NCBI GenBank assembly: GCA_026545225.1
Contig: CM048845.1
Location: forward strand, 103,288,033-103,352,032
DNA: 64,000 nucleotides
DNA from: Cornus controversa
Lineage: Eukaryota > Streptophyta > Magnoliopsida > Cornales > Cornaceae
Direction of reading: 5' to 3'
Shown in pieces: positions 47,649-59,930 of this stretch. Position numbers and translations under genes: made by a program. The notes under the pieces were generated by a model. It saw nothing but the letters and a program-made list of their open reading frames with translations. It was not told the origin of the DNA and made no database searches. Position 1 is the first letter of the stretch; each line of letters opens with the position of its first letter.

Positions 47649-50600
47649 TTACCATGCAATATCATCCCAATGAAGGAAACCACCATGGCCTCTAGCATTT
47701 GTGAACCTGTAAATGGGACCGGAGACTAACCACAGAAATGTTAACAGTCAAGCAATGCAAAAGATTAAAATTACAGAAACTACAAATACCAACTAAGGTA
47801 GCATTTAACACAGAAACAGTACTGTATGCCCTACAAAGTCAAAGAGTGGGGTGCAAAATACCTTCATATCCTTGAAGGACTGGATCTTCCGACAGCAGGA
47901 GAGGTGTATCTAGGTCAACAAATCTGTACATGAATTTACAGCATAGTTTAAGATCAGAACATGAAGTAGAAAATGGTCAACATGGATGGGAATTCATATA
48001 TGAATCAGCTTGTTGATACTTGGTAAAAGACAGTCATTCATGAAAGGAAAGGATTATGACAGTTACTGGGTTTCAATACTCTGAAATATTGAATTTATGA
48101 GGTAGCAAATGATCAGACATACAGAATATCGTATGTAGATAGACATTTTGATACTGGCAATTTTTTAAAAAAATAAAGCATTATGATGCTTACTTGAAAC
48201 ACCCAAGGCCAGCAGCAAGATGACCAGCAAAGCCCATGGCCAGTCTAGTCTCAACCATACCACCAATCATCAGATCCAATCCTGATGCCCTTGCCACCTC
48301 AATAATTTCAAGGGCCCCAAGGACCCCAACTTTGGCAAGTTTAATGTTAATGACGTTCGCAAGATTTCCTTCAACTATTTTCTTAACATCTAATAAACTC
48401 CTGCAGCTTTCATCAGCAGCAACAGATACCCCATATTTGTCTTTTGCTAGACGACTAACTTGACAAAGACCTGCCCAATCATCTCTATGAACTGGTTGTT
48501 CAAAAAGAACAGGAGTCACCTTCATTTCTGCAAGAAATGACATTTTAAAGATTTCCACGAGTTAGGCCATCATGTTTGTTCAAAATATTGAAATGAGGTA
48601 AAAGACTTGTGCACACAAGCAAGGTCTGCATTTTAAGAATAGTCATGTGCAAACAAAAAGGAATATCCTCTATGTTTGTTCTAATTTCTTTTCATTAATT
48701 AATGGGATGAACAATGATCACTTTATGATTTCACAAAACTTTACCATGCAATGTTTCAAGAACTTGAATAGCTTCTGCAGAAGTATAACCCTCATTAGCA
48801 TCTAGAATAAACAAGCAATTGGGGTGGACCACACGTATGGCTTGAAGCACTTCAATGTCTGCTTTCAGATTTTTACCCACCTTAAGTTTCAAGGTCTTGA
48901 ATCCTTGTTTGTGGTACTTTGAAGCCAATTCGGCAGCTTCAGCTGGGGAAACAATTGGAATCTACACATACGAGAATATTTGATGTTATTATTCACTGTA
49001 AAGCTTCGACTTATGGGTCATTGCCATACCCATCAGCCTAACAGATGAGATGGTGAAGTAAACTGAAAGAAACAACAACAACAACAACAACAACAACTAA
49101 GCCTTTTCCCAATTACTTGGGGTCGGCTGCATGAATCCGATGTTTCCATTCCGCTCTATTTAAGGTCATTTCCTCAGTTAATTCACATGCTATCATATCT
49201 TTCTTTACTACCTCTACCCATGTTAGTTTTGGTCTTCCTCTTCCCCTAACATTGTCCTCAATTTGGACTATGTCACTTTTCCTAATCGGCGCAGTTAAAG
49301 GTCTTCTTTGCACATGTCCAAACCATCTTAACCGATTTTCCCTCACTTTATCTCCAATTGGTGCTACACCAACCATCTCCCGAATGTGTTCATTTCGAAT
49401 TCTATCCTTTCTAGTCTTCCCGCATATCCATCTCAACATTCGCATTTCTGCTATATTCACTTTATGCAAATGTTGTTGCCTAGCTGCCCAACATTCGGTA
49501 CCATAAAGTATGGCTGGTCTAATAGCTGTTCGATAAAACTCTTCTTTCAATCGTAAGGGGATACGCCTATCACACAATATACTAGATACACCCCTCCATT
49601 TAACACATCCTACCTTGATACTATTATTAACGTCATCTCCAATTTCTCCCTGATTTTGAATAATTGAGCCCAAATAGCGAAAATGTTCACTTTTTTGTAC
49701 CTATTGATTCTCAATCATCACTACATCCTCATTTGTCCTTCTAGATTTACTAAAATTATACTCCATGTATTCAGTTTTATTTCGACTTATCTTAAACCCT
49801 TTTAGTTCTAAAGTTTCTCTCCAAACCTCCAATTTGGCATTAACTCCTCTAGTTTCATCAACTAAAACAATATCATCCGCAAACAACATACACCACGGAA
49901 TATCATCTTGGATGTGTCTTGTCAACTCATCCATCACTAAAGCAAAGAAGTATGGGCTTAATGCTGACTCTTGGTGTAAGCCTACAGTGATTGAGAATTC
50001 ACTTGTTTCCCCTACAGGCGTTCTCACTATAGTTACACACCCATCATACATGTCCTTAATTGTGTCGATGTATCCCTTCGTGACTCCTTTCTTTTCTAAA
50101 ACCCTCCATGTTAGGTCTCTAGATACCCTATCATAGGCTTTCTCCAAATCAATAAAAATAATATAGAAATCTCTCTTCTTCTCTGTATATCTTTCCATTC
50201 TCCTCAATAAGTGAATAGCCTCCATTATTGACCTACCCAGCATGAATCCAAATTGATTCTCCGACACTTCCGTCTCTCGTCTTAGGTGTTGTTCAATCAC
50301 TCTCTTCCAGAGTTTCATATCTGGGCTTGGGACCGGCTATGTCAAAAAAACACAGGCGGAGTTGAGTAAACTGAAAGAAAGTCAAAAAAAAGGAAAATTG
50401 TTACAATATGGAACTGAAAGAATGCGCATTTTTCCTTTAAGCATGTTCAAGTAGAGAGGAACTGAACTGTTATATCAGTAATAATGGTATTTGAAACTCC
50501 ACCAAATAGTCTCCACAAAGGTATGCCTGTGCTATTAGCAACTGCATCAATCAGTGCCATCTCAACTCCCGCCCTAACCTTCAATTGCAAAAGACAACTC

Positions 50601-53295
50601 AATCAGAAATAAAAAATCACTTAACTTATTAAATTTGAAAACCTGAAATTGAAGAATTAAATGTGCTTGGAAGAAAAAAGCATGCACATGTAAATAAACT
50701 TCCAAATATGTTTCTTTATTATTTGACTGCAGGTTACTCTTCCATCATAGGTATTAACTGCAAATACCACAGCTACCATGTTTATACACCATTATTGCTC
50801 TTCTACAGCAATGAAGAGAAAAAATGTCAAAAGATTGATAAATTAACAGATCAGTCATTACAAGATGGAAACATATTTATTCCTATAAAAAAGAGAATAG
50901 AACAAACAAAACAAAATAGAATTTGTGAAACTGTTAAAGTTCTTTTACAAATTGAAGAAGCATTTTAAGCATTAAGTATCAACCATTTTAGAAACAAGTT
51001 CATATCTTAACAGCCTAAAATCAGCAAATGTAACCACAAAAGGATGCAACATAAAACAAAAGGATTATTGTGGTTGATGAAATAGGGTGTGTCCACGGCA
51101 CAAGATGAACTGGCTTCACCAATACTGAAGATTACAATAGCATGGATTAATCCCCTAAAATGTACATAAAAAACCCAAAGTCATTCTATACCTAGGAGTC
51201 CACCCTCTCAAGAGTCCCATAGCAAGTTTCATATCTTTGCAAGCCTACTTGCGCTAAAGGCACACTAAAACCTCCAAAAACAATACACTACTTGACACGC
51301 GGAGCCACATTGGGTCCAGTGGGGGCAATTGCCCCCACGTGACTTTTCTGTCATTAGTATTTTTTATATAGAAATTTTAATAATTATAAAAGTGCCCCCT
51401 TTAACTCATTGGCCCAACAAGATTTTCAAAATTCAGAGAAGACCCATTCTTTTCTCCTCAAGTGGGTCCCACAAATTTTTAAGAATCAAAATTTAGAAAA
51501 GACCCCTCCTATGCTATTTATTATTTTGGTTCAAATTTTTTTATCATATTATTGTTAATGGTTGTCCCCTCTAAAGTAAATTCCTGGTTCCGCCACTGAT
51601 CCTTGAAATTCAAGGAACCCTTCCCCAGCTGACTGCATTTTTAAAAAGCTTCAACCCAAGGTGATAGCTGAATATGTATTGACAACTCTTTTTAGTTTTT
51701 AAAAAAGATTTTACAATCAAACAGATTCTGCTTTCTTGGCAAAATCATAAGCACCCCTCAACAGTAAATATCCATAAAACAACAATAAGAAATAACAAAG
51801 TCTATTAAAAAAAAAAAGCCTTTGCTAGACTTGAGAAGCAAGAGGATATCTTCGACTCTCTTCATTTGCTTGCTGCTAATTTCAATAGGTAAATTGAAAC
51901 TAATTGTGCAAGTTAAGGAACGAAAGCCAAATTTTATAGAAACTATAATCCTGTATTAATTTTTTACAAAACAAAGTCTAGATAAGATATAGTCTATGCC
52001 AAGCTCAACAGGCCTTCAGATCACTAGCCCAATTAGCTTCTCAACCCTTCATCAAGAAAATGCTTAACATATGATGATTACACTTGCCTACTTTATAAAA
52101 TATTCTTATACTACTCTGGCCCCAAACCTAGGACCAAAATGTAGGTGATTTACTATAGCATGGATTCTCTGCTCTTACGGCACCGTGCTGTAGGGTTTTA
52201 AAACACAATTAAATCGATTTTTCACACATTAAATCTATCTATTTCAGCCAGATTTAATGTGTTGAAAAACAGATTTAATGTGTGGAAAAACAGAACAAAT
52301 GTGTTGAAAAGCAGACTTAATGTGTGGAAAAATTACAGCACCCCTATAGCAGAGAATAATTATAGTAGAGGATCCAGACTCGATTACCTAACTTAGGAGG
52401 GGTGAGTAGTATAGTGTATAGAACTAACAAAATAGCTGCTATTGGCCTCAAACTGATGTTCTATCATTTGGCAGTCCGACAACAATGCACCCTTGACGCA
52501 TATTTCTATTCTGTGTAGTTATAATATGATAGATACTTTTATCAGTAAATATGATCCAATCTCAAAGAAACACAAGTAACAAAACGAAGGAAACACCAAT
52601 TATCGTACCGCTATGTTAAGTTGCATGGAATTGGAGTCTTGGATTTAGAACGGATGAAATTGGAGAAAATTTTGTTCATAAAATTTTTTGAATGATGAAC
52701 AAAATTTTCTCCAATTCCACCAATTTCAATTTCTAGGCTCCAATTTCAGCCTACAAGAATTTACATTTAAGAAGGAATAACAAAACCAAAAGAAAATTGA
52801 AAACTCCAAAAAGCTCACAGAAGCAAATTCATGGCCAGGTAGGATCCCACCAATCTCACCCAACGCCGAACCCAAAGTCATTGCCGGACACCGTCGCAGA
52901 AACTCGCAGGCCTCCGCTGCCTTCGCCAACGCCACCGGCTGATCCTCTGCAGTCACAAATGGAAGAATCGGAGCTTCACCCCACCCAACATACCCATTAC
53001 TCAATTCAATCCGAATCGCCACATTCTCGACCTTTTCAAGCCTCGACGACGCAATCGTAAAAGGGGCAATCAAAGGGACATTCAGTTGCCTCCCCTCTGC
53101 TCTCTGAACATCAACTGTTGTTTCCAACAAATTCTTGAAGCCAAAGCTTGTGGGTTTCTCAACCGCCATCTTTTTGCCGCCACCGGTGGCGAAAGTTGTG
53201 AAATTGCGTTGGGGTTTTGGGGGTTTAGGATTGTGGGTTTGTGAACAGAGCACGAGATGAGATGAATAGTATAGCGTGAACCCAGTTGGACCCAT
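47649..53295 (-). CDS. Enolase-superfamily epimerase (L-Ala-D/L-Glu epimerase-like), six exons
   Basis: Exons in transcript order: 52819-53295, 50468-50578, 48745-48961, 48194-48527, 47862-47923, 47649-47725, all in phase, 425 residues. The muconate-lactonizing/mandelate-racemase fold has its catalytic set: KxK at Lys221-Leu-Lys223, metal ligands Asp250 (DANEGY), Glu278 (FEQPV) and Asp307 (AADES), and Lys331 (NIKLAK). This is the dipeptide-epimerase-like pattern, so the enzyme likely interconverts the stereochemistry of an L-Ala-acidic-residue dipeptide; the plant substrate is inferred. The first Met (53295) adds 42 residues that could be a transit peptide; Met43 (53169) is the alternative start. 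Intron 2 has a weak donor (GTTCAG) and holds a LINE; intron 1 holds an hAT relic. The C-terminus GHGGFLHWDDIAW and its stop are intact. Confidence 0.92.
49073..50364 (-). mobile_element. 5-prime-truncated RTE-type LINE in epimerase intron 2
   Basis: Reverse-transcriptase motifs are clear on the minus strand: ENQFGFMLGRSIMEAIHLLR, FIDLEKAYDRV and the catalytic LFADDIVL. A downstream domain follows (RTAIRPAILYGTECW, MRMLRWICG, RLRWFGHVQRRP, GRGRPKLTW). A stop codon splits the frame at about 49698-49700. The endonuclease domain is absent, indicating 5-prime truncation. The 3-prime end is GGGAAAAGGC followed by a (TTG)n tail, typical of plant RTE LINEs. A perfect 16-bp target duplication, AGTAAACTGAAAGAAA, flanks it (49057-49072 and 50365-50380). 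It lies in the same orientation as the host gene. Confidence 0.93.
51296..51598. mobile_element. Tip100-like hAT relic in epimerase intron 1
   Basis: The right end GGTTCCGCCACTG is the inverse of the CAGTGGCGGAACC-type terminus. The left end CACGCGGAGCCAC is a decayed version. Internal GGGGGCAATTGCCCCCAC is characteristic of this group, as in the element at 60349. Flanking octamers CTACTTGA and ATCCTTGA match at 6 of 8 positions. Confidence 0.65.
52252..52335. repeat. Short tandem array, four units of about 21 bp
   Basis: Units follow the theme TTAATGTGTGGAAAAACAG with T/G variation. The array lies inside a weakly foldback block, 52150-52370, whose ends share GGATTCTCTGC and its inverse, so the whole may be an old MITE within epimerase intron 1. 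Confidence 0.65.
52659..52715. repeat. Perfect 21-bp inverted repeat with 15-bp loop
   Basis: The arms 52659-52679 and 52695-52715 are exact inverse copies centred on GAGAAAATTTTGTTC. It lies in epimerase intron 1 about 100 bp from the exon-1 donor and could form a hairpin in the pre-mRNA. Confidence 0.85.
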
Positions 53296-53342
53296 TTGAT
53301 GTGGAGTGAAGAGATAGGTGTTGTTCTGGGTGTTTTGATTGG

Positions 53343-53609
53343 GTTCGGAGAGTGATGTGAAGAATTGCCATTGCTAATTGCTCTTGATGAAAAATTGAAA
53401 ATGTGAATAGTGAGGAGATTATTTTATTCAGATTTCAATTTTAAATTCTTGGCCAGTGTTTCGATTCTCTTCGGTTTTGGGTAGGGAGTGATGCGAAGAA
53501 TTGCCATTGTCAATGACTCTTGATGTAAAATTTAATGTGAATAGAGGAGCTTATTTATTCAGATTTCAATTTTAAATTCTGGAGCCAGTGTTTTGATTCT
53601 CTTGGGTAT
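53343..53609. repeat. Tandem duplication in the epimerase 5-prime flank, period about 136 bp
   Basis: The block GAGTGATGTGAAGAATTGCC through CAGTGTTTCGATTCTCTT occurs twice (about 53343-53478 and 53479-53609) with minor differences. It sits 50-315 bp upstream of the first ATG, so it duplicates probable promoter or leader DNA. Confidence 0.85.
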
Positions 53610-55727
53610 TGGGTGCACGTGCTTGTCTTTTTTGTTGGGAAGAGTTGCTACAAGTTGATACCTGAACGAAAAGAAAGAAAGAAAGAAAAAGGGCCAAATG
53701 ATAGATTTACGACCATACAAAACCTAGAAAAAGCCGCCCAATATGTAACAATATTCTAATGGTTTTCCAAGTCTTCCATTGATATTAAATACTCTAAGAA
53801 TGTGCAGTCAAATCTAAGTTTTTTAAAAAAATTTGAATGACATGTTTTAAGTAACAGAATTATGTAAATTCATAATTTTAATAGATTTTTATTACAAATT
53901 TTTATTAATTTGTATAAACTTCTATTAGAGACTTTGATAAATTTTTATAAATTTGTATTGATTTTTTTAATATATTTTATTTATTTGTATTCTTTAATTA
54001 TATTTTTGAATACAAGTAAACCAACAGCTAAGGGATAGTTATAATACAAAATAAATAATCTATTATTTGATATATTATAAAAATTATTGTGTAGTGCAAA
54101 TATCTTAAGAAAGAGAAAGGATAATAAAGTAACAGACATTATGAAAAAAGAAAAAAAAATAGAGACTTTACTTATAGGATCTAGGTTAAATCATTAGATG
54201 AATTATTGGAGAAACTTAAACTTATGTTATATTGAATTTAATTGGACTTCATGATCAATACATGAGGCTTAAGGGATTAGAAGAAAAAAAACTAGAAACT
54301 TTACTTATAGAGTCTAAGTTAAATCATTAGATGGATAATGGGAGAAACTTGAACTTGGGTTATATTGAATTTAATTGGACTTCATGATCAATACATGTAG
54401 CTTAAGGGATTGAAGAAAAAAAAAACTTTACTTATAGGGTTTAGGTTAAATCATTAGATGGATAATTGGAGAAACTTGAACTAATGTTATATTGGATTAT
54501 TAATTGGACTTTATGATCAATCCATGTGGCTTAAGAGATTGATCCCTAATAGAGGGATTAATCCCTCCCATAGTGCGAAAGATTGATCAACTTGCCTAGA
54601 AACTCAAGTTTTACAAGTTTTTCTAATCCAATAGAAAGTGAGAATCTGAGAAGAGAGAAAAGAGAAACCAAGTGAGAAAAAAGGATGTACAGAGAAAGGC
54701 TCTTCGTATTCTATAGAAGAAGGAAAAAATCTTCCAAAATCTAAGCTTGGATTTATTATGGGCTTCAGTAATCCCCCAAAATCCACCGCTTAAATTCTTC
54801 CAAATCTATGACTTTTTGAATATACCTATACTTTTGTAGACTTTTTTAAAATTCTAATTGAATATAGTCATATTTGTATAGACTTTTTAAAAGTCTAGAT
54901 TGAATATACCCAAACTTTTAAAGTCTTTTAAAATCCTTTACAATCCTAATTGAATACACCCTCCTAAATTTATTTTTTTAAAAGACAAAACTATCATTTC
55001 ACCCATTTTCTTCACCTTTCTCTATATTAGTTACTCTAGAGAAGAGATTCTCAATCGATAGTTTGTGTCATGTTTTGTATTGCAAAAAAAATCTTTTTGG
55101 TGTCACCTAAAAGACTCAGTTGCATTGGAGTGAATGAATTTTTTAATTTTTTTTCTTTGTTTGTTGTCTTAAACTAATATTATATATAGTTAATATGACC
55201 CAAGGAAGAAAGAGAAGATTTTGAAAGTGTGTTATGCAACGGTAGATTTTAACATTTGAATGAGATTTGTTGGTGACACTGTAAAACATTCAAATTTTCA
55301 AACTAAAAACATTCAAACAAGTAGTTGGCGGTTTTGTTTTCAAATTTGGGTTTTCTGACAACGATTTGAACACACATATTCTGAAAATTTGTTGAAAAAA
55401 AATGAGGGTTGTTATAAGGATGAATTATGATAGGAAGAGGAAAAATGATCAATACTATAGAGAGAGGCGTACTAATTGGTTGGGGAAAAGATTTGGATAG
55501 GAAGAAGAGAAAGATGATCAATGGTGGGAGGGGTACTAATTGGTTGGAGAAACAGAGAGAGACGTCATATTTTGAAAATTTGAAAATATTTTAATCAAAA
55601 AAAATTTATGTTTTCAATGTCCTACAAAACTGAGCCATTTTAATATCACATCATCATTAAAAAAAACTTGGTTGATGTAGCATTACTCCAAAAAAAAAAA
55701 AAAAGTCACTTGAGGTTGTGCTTGCAT
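53610..55727. other. Gene-free spacer with a triple repeat
   Basis: Apart from the triple tandem repeat at 54165-54545 this is AT-rich DNA with short, domain-less open frames. Confidence 0.5.
54165..54545. repeat. Three-copy tandem repeat, period about 130 bp
   Basis: The unit starts ACTTTACTTATAG and contains GGTTAAATCATTAGATG and TTCATGATCAATACATG. Copies begin at 54165, 54298 and 54425. The array is noncoding and resembles the seed of a satellite. Confidence 0.9.
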
Positions 55728-56724
55728 TAGGGGTGGCAAACTGGGCGAATTGGGATCGAGTTGAATATGGGCGGGTTAAATATGAGTTGTGATCCATATT
55801 CAACCCGTTTGTAACGGGTCAAATATAGGCAGATTGAATATGGATCGGGTCAACCCATATTTGATCCGACGAGACATGACAGTGGCAAACGATATTTATG
55901 TTTAATGTACCACAACACCGACATGCTCAAAGATTTATGTATGTACCATGTATATTCACTTGTAATGTGTACAATCAAAATATATATAAAGTTTTGCATA
56001 ATTGTTCTTCTATATTAAATTCAGGATTCTTTTTGTTTTGTTTTGAATCTCAACCTTCACAAATTTATATAATATATTTACACACTTCACTATATTATAT
56101 ACTATTTAAAACTTAGAAGTAGTTAATTGAATCACATAATAATGTAATTTTTAAAAAACCCTTTTTAAATCAAACAAGCTTTCAGAATTTCTATTTAAGT
56201 AAAACCAGAATTTTTTTTAATTTTCAATTCAATTAAACATATATTTGCAAAAAAAGAAAAAAAAATCAATTAAAGATTATGGTTTATTGTAGAGATTGGT
56301 TTACTTTCAATTTAATATTTTATCTCAAATACTTTGATACAAAATTTTCTTCCAACTCAAATACTTTTTATCTTAATCACATACTTTTTTGTCCTTCAAG
56401 GTAAGCTTTCTATATTATGTAACTACTAATATGTTAAATTTTAAAGAAAATGGCAACTATGTCATTATAAGTATAAGACCAAACATTCTATCATGTAAGG
56501 ACTTTTGTGTAATTTGACTGTAAAGGAAAGAAGAATATCAGCTCCCTATTTAAATTGTAAATAATATCAACTTTTTATTTTACACATTCAATTTGCTTAA
56601 ACTTAAAAATAAAATAAAATATTTATATTTTTGTGAACTTTTATTTTTGACTGGGCTTAAAACAGGGGTATGTTCTCTTATTGGGCATAAATTGCTTTCA
56701 ATGAAAGAACATATTCCCGGTGTG

Positions 56725-56760
<36 letters not shown>

Positions 56761-57196
56761 CATACCCACATATATCTACATAGACAGAGAGAGAAAGAGA
56801 GATAGAGGCATATAGAAGAGTGAGAGTCGGAATTGAAGAGAGAGAGAGAGGTAGATCAATGAGAGAGAAAGGGGAAGACAGAGAGAGGTGGTATCGAACA
56901 GAGAGAAAGGGAAGAGAGAGAGAAGTGGAATAGATGAAGAGAGAGAGAGGTTGAATAGGAGAGAGAAACTTTAATCCACATTTTGTTCTATGGGTGGAAG
57001 ATGAATTGCATATTCAACCCAACTAACCTGTCAATTAATTGATCTATATTTATCCAATCTGTTTTTGACTCGCATAAAAAATCAAGTCTTCCATAATCTG
57101 TTTTTGACTCGCATAAAAAATCAAGTCTTCCGTATCCATTTTTGACAGATGAATACGAAGGAATTGATGAATTTGCACTCAATTTCCCACCCCCTA
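55728..57196. mobile_element. hAT-type non-autonomous element, about 1.47 kb
   Basis: The left end TAGGGGTGGCAAACTGGG and the right end TTTCCCACCCCCTA are hAT-type inverted termini. Flanking octamers GCTTGCAT and ACTTGCAC share six central bases. Subterminal words CATATTCAACCC and GGGTTAAATATG repeat on both sides. The interior holds (AT)n (56727-56759), GA-rich DNA and a 39-bp-period tandem duplication (57058-57131), but no transposase. Confidence 0.72.
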
Positions 57197-57204
57197 ACTT
57201 GCAC

Positions 57205-59620
57205 GGACATATATGCTTGAATTGCTTTATTGTTTGCCTTCAGAATTCTTTTTAGTTTCTACCTCCTAATTGGTCACTAGTGGTTAGAATCTTTCAGTAA
57301 GCAATGGGTAAATTTATTTCATATGTGCGTATAATATACATGCACACACCTCTAGAGACATATATTGCTTACTAGGCTACTAGCAGTTTCAATGGTTGAT
57401 AGCTGGCATTAGGATCATAATTTGCCGTAGCCTCAATTTGCGAGTGATCTTTCTTTGATTAAAGCATCCAAATATGGAACAGAGTAGACATCTTCCTTGA
57501 CATGGCAATGAGGTCACTCACGTCGTTGTCAATTGTCCAAGTCGCTTCTATCGTGTGTTACTGTGCTGCTGCTGGAGTGTTTCATTTGAAATCTTGAATC
57601 TTGCTTCTGTTGATTTTTTTATTTCTTTATTGTAATTTCCTATTGCCAAAAAAGAAAAAGAAAAAGAAAAAAAAAAGAGGTATTTACTTCTATTTTTTAC
57701 TATAGTTTTGTCGCATATAATTTTGTTGCACTTTTCCTAGTTGGAATAAATATCATACTCATTAAACACACTATAAATGAGGGCTAGGACATTAATATTA
57801 TTTTTAGACTAAGAAGTTTTATCTTTAAATTTATGAAAAAATTAGATTTTAATGACCAAAATTAAAAATAATAACTTTAAAATAAGTGGATAGTCATAAA
57901 CTTAATTCTCTTTAGTAACCGTCTTGCTGTTGGAACTTTGAAACAACACTGTTTGGCACCATAATTGAAATTGGGAGTATTCAACTAGTCATGTTGTGAA
58001 GCAACAAGGATGCTGAATGTGAATTCAATCTCTCTCAACAAAGACTGGACAAGGTGAATCAAGCAGAGAAGATGATCTTTAAAATGAGTATGGAACCTCA
58101 TTTAGGGAAGGAACTCAGAAATGATTCTTAAAGCGACTGTGTTGACAATGGTGTGATATGGCATTTGGGGAAAAAGAAAAGCTACCTTTTTTTATTTATA
58201 ATTGACTTCTTTCAGACTTAAAGTTCACCAATAGTTGTTGTGATTTGTGAAGCTCATTTGAGGAACAAGAACAAATGACATTATTGAAATCCAAACTTGC
58301 GTGGCCTGCCATGAGCCCATTCTCAATCAACCTCCAAAAACTAAAACTGCATTCTTTTAGTGAGTTTAATGTTCTGTTGTCAAATATGCTGGCTTTAACA
58401 GGATTCCACTTTGTCTAATTGAGTGCTAGCTTTATGAGCACTGATACAAGGATAAGATTACACTGGTTCCAGCCTACTCAAGTCAAATATTACACAAGGA
58501 CGTGTCAAATTATTGTATTTGATGAATGATTAGTTCAATGTTTGTTACTTGTTAGTGCTCACCCCACACATCTCATCAAAATGGCAAGATCAGAATTCAG
58601 CTGTCATCACATTAAAGGGCATATGACTGTCATAATAGCTTTCTCCCACCTCAGAATATTGGGAAGAGTGGGATCTGCATAGAACCAACCATCAAATTCA
58701 TAGTGGTTGAGTTGACCCACCATTTTAATGTCAGAACTTGGGGTACTGTACTGCCTGCCAATTTTGATGCAACTAAGAAGAATAACATAAAGATGAAGCA
58801 GAGAAGACTTTGATAGAGACAAAAAAAAGTGTTAGAAAATTTGAATGAAAATTAAATGTGAAACCGTCCGATTCACATTGAATAGACACTAAAAGTGTCT
58901 GTTAGTATCGAATAGACACCATTAGTATTGTTTAAAATTGAAACAGTACGAGTTGCAACCTTTTGCACCAAAGGACGTATCTCATGCCTATTCGGATACT
59001 TTTGAAAGGGTACTGGTACGCCATTTACTTTCATTTGTAAAGTATGTTTTTAAGACTTCTTCTCTCACTTTTGATAACCTAATATAGCCTAACCAACTTG
59101 TAATTCAATGAGTGTTTGTGGTCTAGTCTTCACCAACAGGTTAGGAAAGTCAGGTTCAAGAGAGTACGAACACATAGGTGGTTCGCAGAAGCTCAGTTGG
59201 TTTGTAGTGTTGCTACTGATTGAGATGAATATCGTTGTATCCTGAGAGACAGTCGCCAAGAGTCCGTTCAACACCATTGTGGGGCGATAATTGTCTTAAG
59301 GACATAGAATTTAACTCTAGCCTCGATCTACAAGTTCTTTAATATTTATATATTTTAAATTCTATTATATTTTCTATAGTTTATATAACATGTGATATAT
59401 ATACTATACTTAAGTTCAGTAGTCTAGATTATTACATGTCTTATAATCTTACTTGATATAGAAACTTATAAAAGGTTTTTATATATTGTGAAATGGTACG
59501 AAATTTTCTATTATGTTTATGTAATTTAAAGTGTTATTACAATTATTTTATATTTTAAATAGTAACATATAGGCATATATTTTTTCTAATAGCAAGAAGT
59601 CACTCTGAATCTGTACTTTA
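57205..59620. other. Gene-free spacer
   Basis: No recognisable gene. A 71-codon minus-strand frame at 58607-58822 has a protein-like composition but no domain I can name. Another at 59089-59277 is unconvincing. Confidence 0.4.
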
Positions 59621-59627
59621 CAGCTAG

Positions 59628-59635
59628 TATAAAAG
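59628..59635 (+). promoter_or_regulatory. TATA box of the small peptide locus
   Basis: TATAAAAG followed by GCAG lies 82 bp before the ATG at 59710, an ideal plant TATA sequence. A purine-rich leader with GAGAGA follows. Confidence 0.75.
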
Positions 59636-59709
59636 GCAGAGTTTATGGGTGCTGCTCTCAGTACTATCCAAGCAGAAAACACACAGGAGAGAGAAATAGA
59701 GAGAGAGAG

Positions 59710-59930
59710 ATGGTAAGGGAGTGGAAAGAGATGAATGCTAGGAATGGAGGTGGTGGTGAGACATATATAGTCTTCTGGGTAATCATTGTTACCTTTTCCC
59801 TCATCTCAGGCTCTCAGCCATAATCTTCTCTTGTGCAAATGGTGCATCCAGAGACAAAAATTCTGCAGGTGAGCCAAGTGCTTGCGGTGCAGAATGCGGG
59901 GCTGGGTGTGGTGGAGGCTGTGATGGATGA
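59710..59930 (+). pseudogene. Small membrane/Cys-Gly-rich peptide locus, frame broken by 8-bp duplication
   Basis: From the ATG at 59710 the frame reads MVREWKEMN, a Gly stretch and a hydrophobic segment (TYIVFWVIIVTFSLIS), then stops at about 59821. The next frame continues without gap as FSCANGASRDKNS and ends in a Cys/Gly-rich tail (CGAECGAGCGGGCDG) with a stop at 59928-59930. Between them sit two 8-bp words, TCTCAGGC and TCTCAGCC (59804-59819). Dropping one would put both halves in one frame, so a tandem 8-bp duplication probably caused the shift. A strong TATA box precedes it. The function is unknown; the layout suggests a secreted or membrane-anchored small peptide. Splicing or an assembly error could also explain the break. 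Confidence 0.6.

Noticed and set aside
49252-50136. Plus-strand frames over the LINE
   Set aside because: Antisense of the reverse-transcriptase region.
58607-58822. 71-codon minus-strand frame as a gene
   Set aside because: No recognisable domain, no clear promoter and no splice partners.
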